Positions 1 through 8,158 of a stretch of 23,707 nucleotides of DNA are shown piece by piece; the first letter of the stretch is position 1, and each line of letters starts with the position of its first letter. Below the pieces are notes generated by a model. The model was given only the letters and a program-made list of their open reading frames with translations. It searched no databases and was not told the DNA's origin. The translations under genes and the position numbers were made by a program. Source of the DNA: a virus; IMG/VR virus record IMGVR_UViG_3300037842_000663, positions 1 through 23,707 of that record. One strand, given 5' to 3'.

Positions 1-1
1 C

Positions 2-1765
2 ATTAAGTTTTTTGTTGACGCTATGTTAGGTGCATCAAAGTACACAGCAGAGATGTCTCGAAATATGTTAATCAGTCGTGAATCCGCAAGGGAATTATAT
101 AAGACAACAAAACTTCAAGCTGATAAATTTAACCAAATATCTAAAGAACAAGGCAATCAAACTATATTAGCTGCTGATTATCGAAAAGCCTTAAGTACTA
201 TTAATTCTCAATTAGGGGTACAATTAGACTTATCAAGAGGGTTTGGTCAACAAGTTACGGATAATGTATTAGAAGTAGCAAGAATGCAAGCGAATTTTGG
301 GTTAAGTGCTGAATCTGCAACTCAATTATTTGCGGAATCTGTTAAAACCGGTACATCTCTTCAAGATAATAATAAAGAACTATTTGGTAACCTTCAAATA
401 ATGTCAACTCAATCTGGGATACAAGTTGATATGAATAAAACTATTGAAGAAGCTGCAGCTATTCAAGGTAATTTAAGAGCTAATTTTAAGTTCATTACTA
501 ATAATATAGCACAAGCAGTATTCCAAGCAAAATTATTAGGTTTAAATTTATCCCAAGTTGCAGGAGCTGGAGAAAAATTACTTGATTTTGAATCCTCTAT
601 AGGAGCTGAAATGGAAGCTGAGTTACTTATAGGTAGACAATTAAACTTAGAAAAAGCAAGAGAGTATGCCTTAATGGGTAATACTAAAGGCTTAATGGAA
701 GAAATATCAAAAGAAGCTGGAACTCAGGAAGATTTCTTAAATATGAATATCATTCAGAGAAAAGCATTAGCAAATGCTGTTGGGATGGAAGTCAATGAGT
801 TAGCTGATATGTACGAGAGTAAGGCTAAAAATGATGCTCTAGCTGAAAAAAGTCTAAAACTCCAAAACCAATTAGAAAAAGAAGGAATAGTAATAAGAAA
901 AGATGCCGATGGTAATATTCTTAATTCTATGGCTGAAATTGCAGCATCCTCTAGAGCTACGGGAAAATCAGAAAAAGAAATAAGAGATATATTAGGTGGT
1001 CAGGTATACTTAAGAAAGCAAGAAGAGGATTCTACCCAAAAATTTAACAAAGCTTTGGGTCAAGCAAAAGAAGCATTTGCAAATTTAGTTGATGGTGGTC
1101 TTTTAGATAAACTTATAGCAGGTTTAACCGGGTTAGTAGAAAGTTCTTTATTTTCTGGGTTTGTTGAAGAAGGAGAAGCAAGCTCTTTAGCTGCGATTGC
1201 CGAGGATGAAGAAAAAGCTAAAAAATTCAATCTAACAGATGACGAAAAGGAAACATTAAAATCTGCTGAAACACAAATTACAGGTATAGAAAAAGCAGCT
1301 ACAATCGCAGGTTCGGCAGCAGCTGGGGCAGCAACAGGAGCTCTAATAGGAAGTATAGTACCAGGTATAGGTACAGCTGCAGGAGCCATAATTGGTGGTC
1401 TTTGGGGGGGTCTATCATCTGCTTTAGCAACAGGTATTGTAGATAATATACAAGAAGAAAAATTAGAAGATGCTAAAGAAATTGCAAAAACTAAAGGAAT
1501 TGATGGGTTTGCTGTAGATGATTTTATCCTAAGACCAGGACAATCACCAATTAAATTTAATAAAGACGATTTATTAATAGGAGGAACAAGTTTAGAAGGT
1601 AGTGGTGGTAGTGGTAATAGTAATAATAGTGATAATAGTGGTAATAGTAGTAATATAGAAAAACTTCTAGAAAAACTACTAGCAGCCGTAGAGCAAGGGG
1701 GAGACGTATACATGGATGGTGCTAAAGTAGGTAAATCTATGGTTATGGCGACTTCTAATATTTAA
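2..1765 (+). CDS. Tail tape-measure-like protein (5' end outside window)
   Basis: The frame is open from base 2, so the first visible ATG (23) is probably internal and the gene starts upstream of the window. The visible part is Ala/Gln/Glu/Lys-rich and largely helical, as expected of a tape measure that sets tail length inside the tail tube. Around nt 1309-1440 there is a hydrophobic Gly/Ala-rich stretch with repeated small-xxx-small spacing (glycine-zipper type), suited to membrane insertion during DNA delivery. Nt 1602-1656 encode a Gly/Ser/Asn low-complexity linker. The end, with a VDDFILRPGQSP segment and a VYMDGAKVGKSM segment, resembles the C-termini of tape-measure proteins in T4-like marine phages; this is recalled resemblance, not a search. 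Baseplate genes follow immediately. It could be another long structural protein, but the position and composition favour the tape measure. Confidence 0.7.
   Translation: MKFFVDAMLGASKYTAEMSRNMLISRESARELYKTTKLQADKFNQISKEQGNQTILAADYRKALSTINSQLGVQLDLSRGFGQQVTDNVLEVARMQANFGLSAESATQLFAESVKTGTSLQDNNKELFGNLQIMSTQSGIQVDMNKTIEEAAAIQGNLRANFKFITNNIAQAVFQAKLLGLNLSQVAGAGEKLLDFESSIGAEMEAELLIGRQLNLEKAREYALMGNTKGLMEEISKEAGTQEDFLNMNIIQRKALANAVGMEVNELADMYESKAKNDALAEKSLKLQNQLEKEGIVIRKDADGNILNSMAEIAASSRATGKSEKEIRDILGGQVYLRKQEEDSTQKFNKALGQAKEAFANLVDGGLLDKLIAGLTGLVESSLFSGFVEEGEASSLAAIAEDEEKAKKFNLTDDEKETLKSAETQITGIEKAATIAGSAAAGAATGALIGSIVPGIGTAAGAIIGGLWGGLSSALATGIVDNIQEEKLEDAKEIAKTKGIDGFAVDDFILRPGQSPIKFNKDDLLIGGTSLEGSGGSGNSNNSDNSGNSSNIEKLLEKLLAAVEQGGDVYMDGAKVGKSMVMATSNI
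1602..1656 (+). repeat. Low-complexity Gly/Ser/Asn codon repeat inside the tape-measure-like gene
   Basis: Short units of the type GGTAGT/AATAGT/GATAGT repeat in tandem and encode a flexible Gly-Ser-Asn linker. It joins the RPGQSP segment to the C-terminal KLLEKLLAAVE helix. The sequence is slippage-prone, so length variation between related phages would be expected. Confidence 0.6.
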
Positions 1766-1767
1766 TA

Positions 1768-1783
1768 ATATTTATAATAAAAC
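1768..1783 (+). promoter_or_regulatory. Candidate late promoter element (ATATTTATAATAAAAC)
   Basis: This 16-base sequence recurs with one T/C difference at 17801-17816. In both places it lies 36-38 bases before an ATGGC start, in the short gap after a stop codon. It contains TATTTATA, the reverse complement of the T4 late element TATAAATA, but the downstream genes are on the + strand. A phage-specific late promoter is an inference from recurrence and position only. Confidence 0.3.
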
Positions 1784-1805
1784 AACAAATTAAAAACAAT
1801 AAATT

Positions 1806-2105
1806 ATGGCAAATTCAATCGAAAAAATGTTTAAAACAGATGGTTCGGCTTTAGGAGTTCCAGTATCACCAGCGAGCCCACAAGCCCCAGATGCTGTTAG
1901 TGTTGTAGGTAATTCATTACTCCACAATCAATATTCTAATATAGGTGATCCTACTCTAACTAACCCGGCGTATGATAATTTTGGAGCAGGAGCTATGGGG
2001 TACACAAACCCATCAACATCACAATTAGGTGAACAAACTCAAGCATATCAAGAACCAGTAAACAGATACGCAAATAACTTACCTGACGGAGCAGCAGGAA
2101 TTTAA
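1806..2105 (+). CDS. Small virion-module protein, unknown function
   Basis: This 99-aa protein is rich in Pro, Ala, Asn, Gln and Ser and has neither a predicted membrane segment nor a motif I recognise. It begins MANSIEKMFKTDG and ends with a Gly/Ala-rich tail. The gene sits between the tape-measure-like gene and a baseplate protein gene, with 9 bases to the next ATG, so it is probably a minor structural or assembly protein. The start has an A-rich leader and ATGGC context, like several neighbours, and follows the candidate late element. Composition suggests a mostly disordered protein. No function can be assigned. Confidence 0.75.
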   Translation: MANSIEKMFKTDGSALGVPVSPASPQAPDAVSVVGNSLLHNQYSNIGDPTLTNPAYDNFGAGAMGYTNPSTSQLGEQTQAYQEPVNRYANNLPDGAAGI

Positions 2106-2114
2106 AAATAAACT

Positions 2115-4187
2115 ATGCCTCTAATAAATTTCCAAACAGATTTAACTAATCTGCCTTGGGGAAGAGATAGACGTGATGGGGCTGATAGCAATCAACCTTA
2201 CATTACTTCTGAAATTCCATCAGGGTTAGAATCTGATGGCCTTCCTGTAAGATCAGGCCCTGATTTTATTGTTAGAGGAGGATTAAAATCAGTTTCAAAT
2301 GCTTTAGATGATGTAAGTCGATTAACACAAATGTTTATCGATACTAAAAACCCATCAGCAGGTTTAGGATTTATAGCTAAACAAAATATATTATCTAGAA
2401 CATCAGTTAAAACCCCAGCTTCATTTGGTTTAGGATATGCAGGGGTCACACCTTATAGATGGGAAGAAGGACCGGGAGGATTAAAAGCTGCTGGGGGTGG
2501 AAATATCAATCAGGGAGTTTATACACCTATAGGAACTTTAGCAACAGCTTTAGGTAATGGTTTAGGATTACATGCTAATTTATTAGGTTTAGATCCTTTT
2601 TCACCCATGAGTGGTGTAGTAGAAGGATCATTATTTGGAGGTGATTTAGGTTTAAATACTTATGAAGCTGCTACTAAACTATTTAATGAAACTTCTGATG
2701 GTAATAGATTAGTTACATTCTATAATAGAGCTACAGAGGTAGGAACTGATGAAGATCAAAACGTATTTTCTTATAGTGGGGGTCCTGGAGCGGTACTAGG
2801 AATAGGTTCAACAAATATTAGATTTGCGGATCAAAGAACAGGTGCTGCAAATGTATCCGGTATGAGTATAATAGCAGGAACTTACCAAGTAGGTAAAGCA
2901 GCTCAAACATACTCAGATCAAATTCCAGACTTAACAGTAGGAGATTTTTCATCTACAGGAGCGAAGTATGCTACTAACAAATATTACCAAATATACTCAG
3001 GATATTCAAATTCAGAAGGTTTATTTGGAGATACAGGGGATGCTATATTTGTGGGACCAAATGGTTTTACACAAAGATTTAATAATAATCCTAACGAAAT
3101 AATATCAGGCTCATTAACCCCAGACTTTGATATTTTATATAAAAATAATTCAAGAACATTTACTCAAAAGCAATTAGTTTTTCAAGATAATGTAATTGAA
3201 GGACAACAAACAGGTCTATATCCTAAAGATTTTAGAAAACAATTATATACTGCTTCTGTAGGAACAGAATTACCACCTACTGAAGATCCTAAAAATCCTA
3301 CCCAAGGAGGTTCTCAACAATCAACAGTATTATCAATTTCTCCATCCTATAGAATTAAAAACAAAGACGAAAGACTTAATATGGGAATGCCTGGAAAAGA
3401 AGGAGGAGAATTAAGAGAAAATTACTTAGGAAAGAAAAATGTTTGGAATTATGGCTTACCAGCAAACAAATTACAAGCATTAGATAAAATAACAGCAATG
3501 CCTATGTACGATGGTACAGGGCCAGATACAAACCAACCCATTAATGATTTAGTTAAATTTAGGATAGCAGCAATAAATAATGATAAAAGCAATGGTGAAG
3601 CTGTTTATATGCATTTTAGGGCTTTTATAAATAATTTTAGTGATAATTATAGTTCTACTTGGAATGCTGTAAACTATGTGGGAAGAGGAGATACATTATG
3701 GAATTATGGGGGGTTTGGAAGGACAATTAATTTAGGATTTACAGTAGCAGCTCAATCTAAAGCAGAATTAATTCCTATGTATAAAAAATTAAATTATTTA
3801 GCTTCAACCCTAGCACCAGATTATACATCAGCTGGGTTTATGAGAGGTAATTTGGTAAGACTAACCATAGGAGGCTATCTATATGAACAACCGGGTTTTA
3901 TAACTAGTCTAAATTATGATATACCACAAGAATCACCATGGGAAATAGCTTTAAATGAAAAAGGTGGCTCAGATAATAGTGTTAAAGAACTACCTCAAGT
4001 TATCAATGTAAGCGGGTTTTCGTTTACTCCTATTCATACATTCCTACCTGAAAAACCAAACAAAGCAAATAATCCAAATAGTAAATTTATTGCATTAAGT
4101 AATGGTGTAAATAATAATTACAATGATGAGTATTTAACATATCAACCAACAAGAGGAAGTGGTGGAGATAACAATAATCAAACCTAA
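2115..4187 (+). CDS. Baseplate / tail-tube cap-like structural protein (gp48/gp54-like C-terminus)
   Basis: This 690-aa protein has no signal peptide and abundant Gly, Asn, Ser and Tyr, typical of a virion protein. The segment from about residue 480 to 660 contains AVYMHFRAFINNFSDNY, then YVGRGDTLWNYGGFGR, TINLGFTVAAQSKAEL and MYKKLNYLASTLAPDY. This resembles the domain found in T4-like baseplate hub and tail-tube cap proteins (gp48/gp54 group), where a beta-sandwich caps or initiates the tube. The N-terminal two thirds I do not recognise, and it makes the protein about twice as long as gp48 or gp54, so extra decoration or a fusion is possible. The stop overlaps the next ATG by one base (TAATG), indicating translational coupling to the wedge-like gene. 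Assignment is by remembered family pattern and position. Confidence 0.6.
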   Translation: MPLINFQTDLTNLPWGRDRRDGADSNQPYITSEIPSGLESDGLPVRSGPDFIVRGGLKSVSNALDDVSRLTQMFIDTKNPSAGLGFIAKQNILSRTSVKTPASFGLGYAGVTPYRWEEGPGGLKAAGGGNINQGVYTPIGTLATALGNGLGLHANLLGLDPFSPMSGVVEGSLFGGDLGLNTYEAATKLFNETSDGNRLVTFYNRATEVGTDEDQNVFSYSGGPGAVLGIGSTNIRFADQRTGAANVSGMSIIAGTYQVGKAAQTYSDQIPDLTVGDFSSTGAKYATNKYYQIYSGYSNSEGLFGDTGDAIFVGPNGFTQRFNNNPNEIISGSLTPDFDILYKNNSRTFTQKQLVFQDNVIEGQQTGLYPKDFRKQLYTASVGTELPPTEDPKNPTQGGSQQSTVLSISPSYRIKNKDERLNMGMPGKEGGELRENYLGKKNVWNYGLPANKLQALDKITAMPMYDGTGPDTNQPINDLVKFRIAAINNDKSNGEAVYMHFRAFINNFSDNYSSTWNAVNYVGRGDTLWNYGGFGRTINLGFTVAAQSKAELIPMYKKLNYLASTLAPDYTSAGFMRGNLVRLTIGGYLYEQPGFITSLNYDIPQESPWEIALNEKGGSDNSVKELPQVINVSGFSFTPIHTFLPEKPNKANNPNSKFIALSNGVNNNYNDEYLTYQPTRGSGGDNNNQT

Positions 4188-4507
4188 TGAATAGGTACTC
4201 TAACGTAAAAGAAATAAGAAATACAAATGAATTTGTAGGCACTATTGGTACTAGATATTATACCAATAATACTTATCCCGAGGTTCTCCCAAATGAAAAT
4301 GATATATGGGTTGAAACAGAGTTTGGTGATAGATTAGATTCGTTAGCATTTCAATTTTATAATGATGTTACCTTATATTGGGTAATATCTATAGCAAATC
4401 CAAATAAAATTAATATGGGCTCCTTATTTTTAGACCCTGGTACCCAAATAAGAATCCCAACAAATATAGTCCAAATAGTAGATAGTTATAATATATTAAA
4501 TAGGTAA
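4187..4507 (+). CDS. Baseplate wedge protein, gp53-like (LysM-like fold)
   Basis: This 106-aa protein has a C-terminal half reading FGDRLDSLAFQFYNDVTLYW, ISIANPNKIN and LDPGTQIRIP, i.e. the LysM-like pattern GDrLdsLA-yyd-LyWvIa-N-p-pG--irIP. This is typical of gp53-family baseplate wedge proteins, which hold wedges together around the hub in contractile tails. It is much shorter than T4 gp53 (about 196 aa), as is common in distant myoviruses. The ATG overlaps the preceding stop by one base, and the next gene starts 6 bases after its stop, so it is part of one baseplate translation unit. A small tail-tip LysM protein is the main alternative. Confidence 0.75.
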   Translation: MNRYSNVKEIRNTNEFVGTIGTRYYTNNTYPEVLPNENDIWVETEFGDRLDSLAFQFYNDVTLYWVISIANPNKINMGSLFLDPGTQIRIPTNIVQIVDSYNILNR

Positions 4508-4512
4508 AAGTT

Positions 4513-7443
4513 ATGGGTCAATCATTTACAGGAACCCCTTTTGATCAAGGTGTAAAAACTCAAATAGAAACAAGACAAAAATCTTTAGGAAAATATACTA
4601 ATATTCCTTCTAAAGATCTTCAATACTACACTACTAAAACCCCATTCTTAAGATTAGCAAGCTCAGTTGATTTAGAATTTTATAGTCCATTAAAAGGAGT
4701 CCCTAAACAGTTAAAAGATTTAGGGTATGATGTTGGAACATGGGATGGAGATTATTTAGCAAAAAATATTATTTTACAAGGAGGAGTAGCCAGTTATGAT
4801 AAAGATAAAAAGAAAGATTTTCTACAAGCTGGTTTAAATAATGGTAGTAGTATATTTAATGGCGCTTATGGGTGGGGAGGAACATCAGAAAGAGGATATA
4901 TTCCTATGCCTGGTATTACAAATGCTGATGTAACTTATTATAATAATGGGGCTTTATCAAAAACTACTATAAATATAAAATGTTATAGTAAAGCTCAATT
5001 CCAATTAATAGATATACTTTACTTAAGACCAGGATATACTTTATTAATGGAATTTGGACATTCTGTATGGTTAGATAAGAAACAAAATCTTAAATCTATG
5101 GATAGTTTCTTAACAGAACCTATGTCTAAATTTCTTTCACCTGATGAAGGAACAAACCAATACGAAATTTATCAATCTATTAAAACGGCTAGAGAAACAT
5201 ATGATTATAATTATGAAGCTTTTTTTGGTCAAATAAGTAATTTTAATTGGCAATTCAATAGTGATGGTAGTTATGATTGTCAAGTTCAATTAACTTCTAT
5301 AGGTGATGTTATTGCATCTTTAAAATGTAATATTACTGATCCTTCTATACCCGATATAGATGTTAATGAAAATAAAAGCTGGTGGGAAAAACATATTCCT
5401 ACTTCTGATACGCACAAAGATGCCCCACCTTTAGTATCAAATGCAAATAAAACAACAATAAATAGGGAGTTATTTAAAATATATCAATCTGCCCAGATGT
5501 CAAAACCTAAAACTAATACTCTTATAGATTATACACTTTCAGAGTATGTAGGGGTTGATGAAAATGGAAAACCAGAAACACCAACCTCATTAAAATTTGA
5601 AAAAGGATTACTTGCTATTCCTGGAACTACAACAGATATAAAGCAAAATGAATCACCTCAAGTTTATATAAAATATGGAGCGTTTTTAGCTTATTTACAA
5701 TCAAAAGTTTTATTATATGATAAAAAAACTGATACACCTTTGGTTGTTTTTGATATGGATTTTAAAAATCTCGATAAAGATGAAAATGTAATATTTAAAG
5801 TACCAGGACAATTTTCAGCAGATCCTAGAGTATGTATAATTCCTTATTCAAATACTAATATAGGAGAAGGTGTAACTCTACCCCAAACAAAAATTAATGA
5901 AGTTGTTTCTGCAACAGCCTGGGAATATCAAACTTATTTAGGTAGAGTAGGTAATATTATGGTAAATGTTAATTTTTTAGCTACTTGTTTAGTAGATGCC
6001 TCTGATGAAAAGGGTAATATTAATGTTATTGATTATCTTAAAAGTATTAATAATGGGTTAATAACAGCATTAGGAGATATAAATGAATTTAAAATTAAAT
6101 TATCTGATGATGGTTTAAAGTTAATATTTAATGAAAATATCCCCCAAAGAAGAACACCAGACACTCCAACAAGTGAGTATACCAGATTTAATGTGTATGG
6201 TGTAAAACCTGGAATTGAGGGAAGTTTTATTAGAAATGTAAGTTTAAATGCTTCAATTCCTTCAAATTTTGCAACTATGATATCTATTGGAGCCCAAAGT
6301 AATGGAAACCAATTATCTGAAAATGCAACTTCGTTTTCAAATTATAATATGGGGTTAGCAGATAGGATTATAAAAGTAAAAGAAAGTATTTACCCTAAAA
6401 AAACACCAACTACTGAAGATGAAGTAGATGAAGTAACAATAAAAACTAATTTTGATGATAACATAAATGCATCTAATGAAGAAGGTGCAAGTTTATTTTT
6501 AAAAATTTATGGGGATACAAGTTTAAAATTTTTAAATGATAATATAGGTTCTTTAGTAAGTCACAATAAAACCCATGCTTCTTTATTAGTAGGAAAATTA
6601 ACTAAAGATAACCAAATACAAGCTCCTTTCTTTTTACCATTTAACTTCCAACTTGAAATGGATGGACTTTCAGGTATGAAATTATATCAGAAATTTTTAA
6701 TGACTGATGACATTTTACCACCTACGTATGCTAATGATGGGGTTGATTTACAAATTACAGGCATAAACCATAAAATAGACACATCAGCTTGGATTACAGA
6801 AGTAACTACTCAAAGTGTAGCAGCCGAAACTTTAGGAGCACCTGCAAGACCAAAACAGTTAGTATCATCAGCAACAACCCAACAATCATCTAACCTATCT
6901 AATTCTTTACCTTTATCAAACACAGAAGCCCCAGCTTCCCAAGATCCGGAATCAATTACAAGATTTAATGCAATGCAGGCATCATATAATTGGGTATTTA
7001 GTAGAGATGGTGAAGTTAAATCGATGTGTGCTAGATGGTCTTATAATTTAGCTTTAAATTATATAAAATATTTGAAAGGTTACAACCCTGAAAAAAGACA
7101 ACTAGCAGCTGGTGGTAATGCTAATAATAATAATGAATATTATAATAATTTAACAGCTTTAGGATATACTAAAACTCAATCAGTTGTAACTAAATCACAA
7201 TTATTAAATTCATTAGCTACTCGTACTTGGGGTTATGGAGATATAGTAGCTTATTATTGTAATGATGGTCCTACAAATATGAGTCATGTAAAATATGGCC
7301 ACACACAAGTTTATGTAGGGGATATTAATTCTACTAAATGGACAACATCAACCCAAACCAACTATAATACTGATTTCCCTTATAGATCAAGGGTGGGAGA
7401 TAATTGGACGTATTTAATATTTACAGCACCCTCAACATCATAA
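4513..7443 (+). CDS. Large baseplate protein with C-terminal NlpC/P60- or CHAP-like peptidase domain
   Basis: This 976-aa structural protein has Asn/Tyr/Ser-rich beta-type sequence in its first roughly 800 residues. These include a TYYNNGALSKTTINIKCYSK segment and a YTLLMEFGHSVWL segment, suggesting a hub or central spike-associated baseplate protein. The last roughly 150 residues look like a separate cell-wall hydrolase domain: SMCARWSYNLALNY places a candidate nucleophile at C839, and WGYGDIVAYYC followed by YGHTQVYVGD gives a candidate catalytic His at H930. This Cys/His arrangement is that of NlpC/P60 or CHAP peptidoglycan endopeptidases/amidases. An Asn/Gln/Pro/Ser-rich linker (about 800-820) separates the parts. 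The likely role is local digestion of peptidoglycan during DNA injection. The start has the AAAAGTTAT leader. The third catalytic residue cannot be fixed by eye. Confidence 0.65.
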   Translation: MGQSFTGTPFDQGVKTQIETRQKSLGKYTNIPSKDLQYYTTKTPFLRLASSVDLEFYSPLKGVPKQLKDLGYDVGTWDGDYLAKNIILQGGVASYDKDKKKDFLQAGLNNGSSIFNGAYGWGGTSERGYIPMPGITNADVTYYNNGALSKTTINIKCYSKAQFQLIDILYLRPGYTLLMEFGHSVWLDKKQNLKSMDSFLTEPMSKFLSPDEGTNQYEIYQSIKTARETYDYNYEAFFGQISNFNWQFNSDGSYDCQVQLTSIGDVIASLKCNITDPSIPDIDVNENKSWWEKHIPTSDTHKDAPPLVSNANKTTINRELFKIYQSAQMSKPKTNTLIDYTLSEYVGVDENGKPETPTSLKFEKGLLAIPGTTTDIKQNESPQVYIKYGAFLAYLQSKVLLYDKKTDTPLVVFDMDFKNLDKDENVIFKVPGQFSADPRVCIIPYSNTNIGEGVTLPQTKINEVVSATAWEYQTYLGRVGNIMVNVNFLATCLVDASDEKGNINVIDYLKSINNGLITALGDINEFKIKLSDDGLKLIFNENIPQRRTPDTPTSEYTRFNVYGVKPGIEGSFIRNVSLNASIPSNFATMISIGAQSNGNQLSENATSFSNYNMGLADRIIKVKESIYPKKTPTTEDEVDEVTIKTNFDDNINASNEEGASLFLKIYGDTSLKFLNDNIGSLVSHNKTHASLLVGKLTKDNQIQAPFFLPFNFQLEMDGLSGMKLYQKFLMTDDILPPTYANDGVDLQITGINHKIDTSAWITEVTTQSVAAETLGAPARPKQLVSSATTQQSSNLSNSLPLSNTEAPASQDPESITRFNAMQASYNWVFSRDGEVKSMCARWSYNLALNYIKYLKGYNPEKRQLAAGGNANNNNEYYNNLTALGYTKTQSVVTKSQLLNSLATRTWGYGDIVAYYCNDGPTNMSHVKYGHTQVYVGDINSTKWTTSTQTNYNTDFPYRSRVGDNWTYLIFTAPSTS

Positions 7444-7445
7444 TT

Positions 7446-8105
7446 ATGTATATTCCAAAAAGTAGAATACTAACAAACCAATATACTAACGATAATAAAT
7501 TAGTGTATAAAAGCAATGGGGAAAGTTATACCGGTTTTTACTATAAAACTTTTGAAGGTAAATACTTTACAGGTAAAACCCAAAATGACCCACCTAATGA
7601 AGAATTAGAATTAGTAGAAGATATAAATTCAATTCCTATAGTTGAACAACCTCAAAATTCAATAGCTTATAGTGATGCACCTACTATATTTGAAGATATT
7701 AACACACCAGGATATTCAGAAAGTATGGTAGTAAAATATGCTACTTTACAAGAAGTAGATTTAACCAAATCCACATTAATTAATATGCCGACCCAATTTT
7801 ACCCTAATCCCGGGGAAGAGGAGTATGCTATTGGTAGTTTTACTAGATATTTTTGTGTTAAAACCAACCAACCAATTTGGCTTGAAATTTCACCTGAAAC
7901 TTTTGATAAATTAAATAATAGAAGCGGTGAGTGGTTGTGGCAACCTTACCAATTAGTAACTTTACAGTGGGTTTTAGTAGGAGAAAAAAAATATGTAGCT
8001 AATACAAATAGAAATATTATATTATTAGCTGAAAAAAGAAATAAAGTAGTAGGCCTAAATAAATTTCTAAGAGGCAATTGGTTAAAGTTTTACAAAGAAG
8101 TTTAA
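7446..8105 (+). CDS. Unknown protein at end of the virion module
   Basis: This 219-aa protein begins MYIPKSRILTNQYTNDNK. I place the start at 7446 because an upstream in-frame ATG (7404) would overlap the preceding peptidase coding region by 40 bases, while 7446 lies 2 bases after that stop. The N-terminal part contains YKSNGESYTGFYYKTFEGKY and FTGKTQND, a pattern I recall in small virion-associated proteins of marine T4-like phages, but no function comes with it. The rest is polar, with two Trp-rich patches (GEWLWQPYQLVTLQW). No transmembrane segment or catalytic motif is seen. Position argues for a tail or neck component. A TTGG-N17-TATATT promoter for the replication genes begins just after its stop. 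Confidence 0.65.
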   Translation: MYIPKSRILTNQYTNDNKLVYKSNGESYTGFYYKTFEGKYFTGKTQNDPPNEELELVEDINSIPIVEQPQNSIAYSDAPTIFEDINTPGYSESMVVKYATLQEVDLTKSTLINMPTQFYPNPGEEEYAIGSFTRYFCVKTNQPIWLEISPETFDKLNNRSGEWLWQPYQLVTLQWVLVGEKKYVANTNRNIILLAEKRNKVVGLNKFLRGNWLKFYKEV

Positions 8106-8113
8106 ATTACAAT

Positions 8114-8142
8114 TTGGTTGTTTGATTTTTAGTTTGTATATT
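8114..8142 (+). promoter_or_regulatory. Promoter TTGGTT-N17-TATATT before the DNA polymerase gene
   Basis: The -35-like TTGGTT (8114-8119) and -10-like TATATT (8137-8142) are separated by exactly 17 bases, and TTTG immediately precedes TATATT. The same arrangement occurs at five other sites in the window. It resembles Bacteroidota housekeeping promoters (TTG ... TAnnTTTG). The polymerase ATG follows 17 bases after the -10, so the leader would be very short. Confidence 0.65.
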
Positions 8143-8158
8143 AATCAAAAATAAAGTT

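Noticed and set aside
1060-1713. 217-aa open frame on the minus strand opposite the tape-measure-like gene
   Set aside because: It is a shadow of Gly/Ala/Ser-rich coding on the + strand; the product is Pro/Ser/Leu-biased with no domain, and no other gene is on that strand.
7404-7445. Earlier start for the unknown protein ending at 8105
   Set aside because: It would overlap the conserved end of the peptidase-domain protein; ATG 7446 fits the compact spacing.
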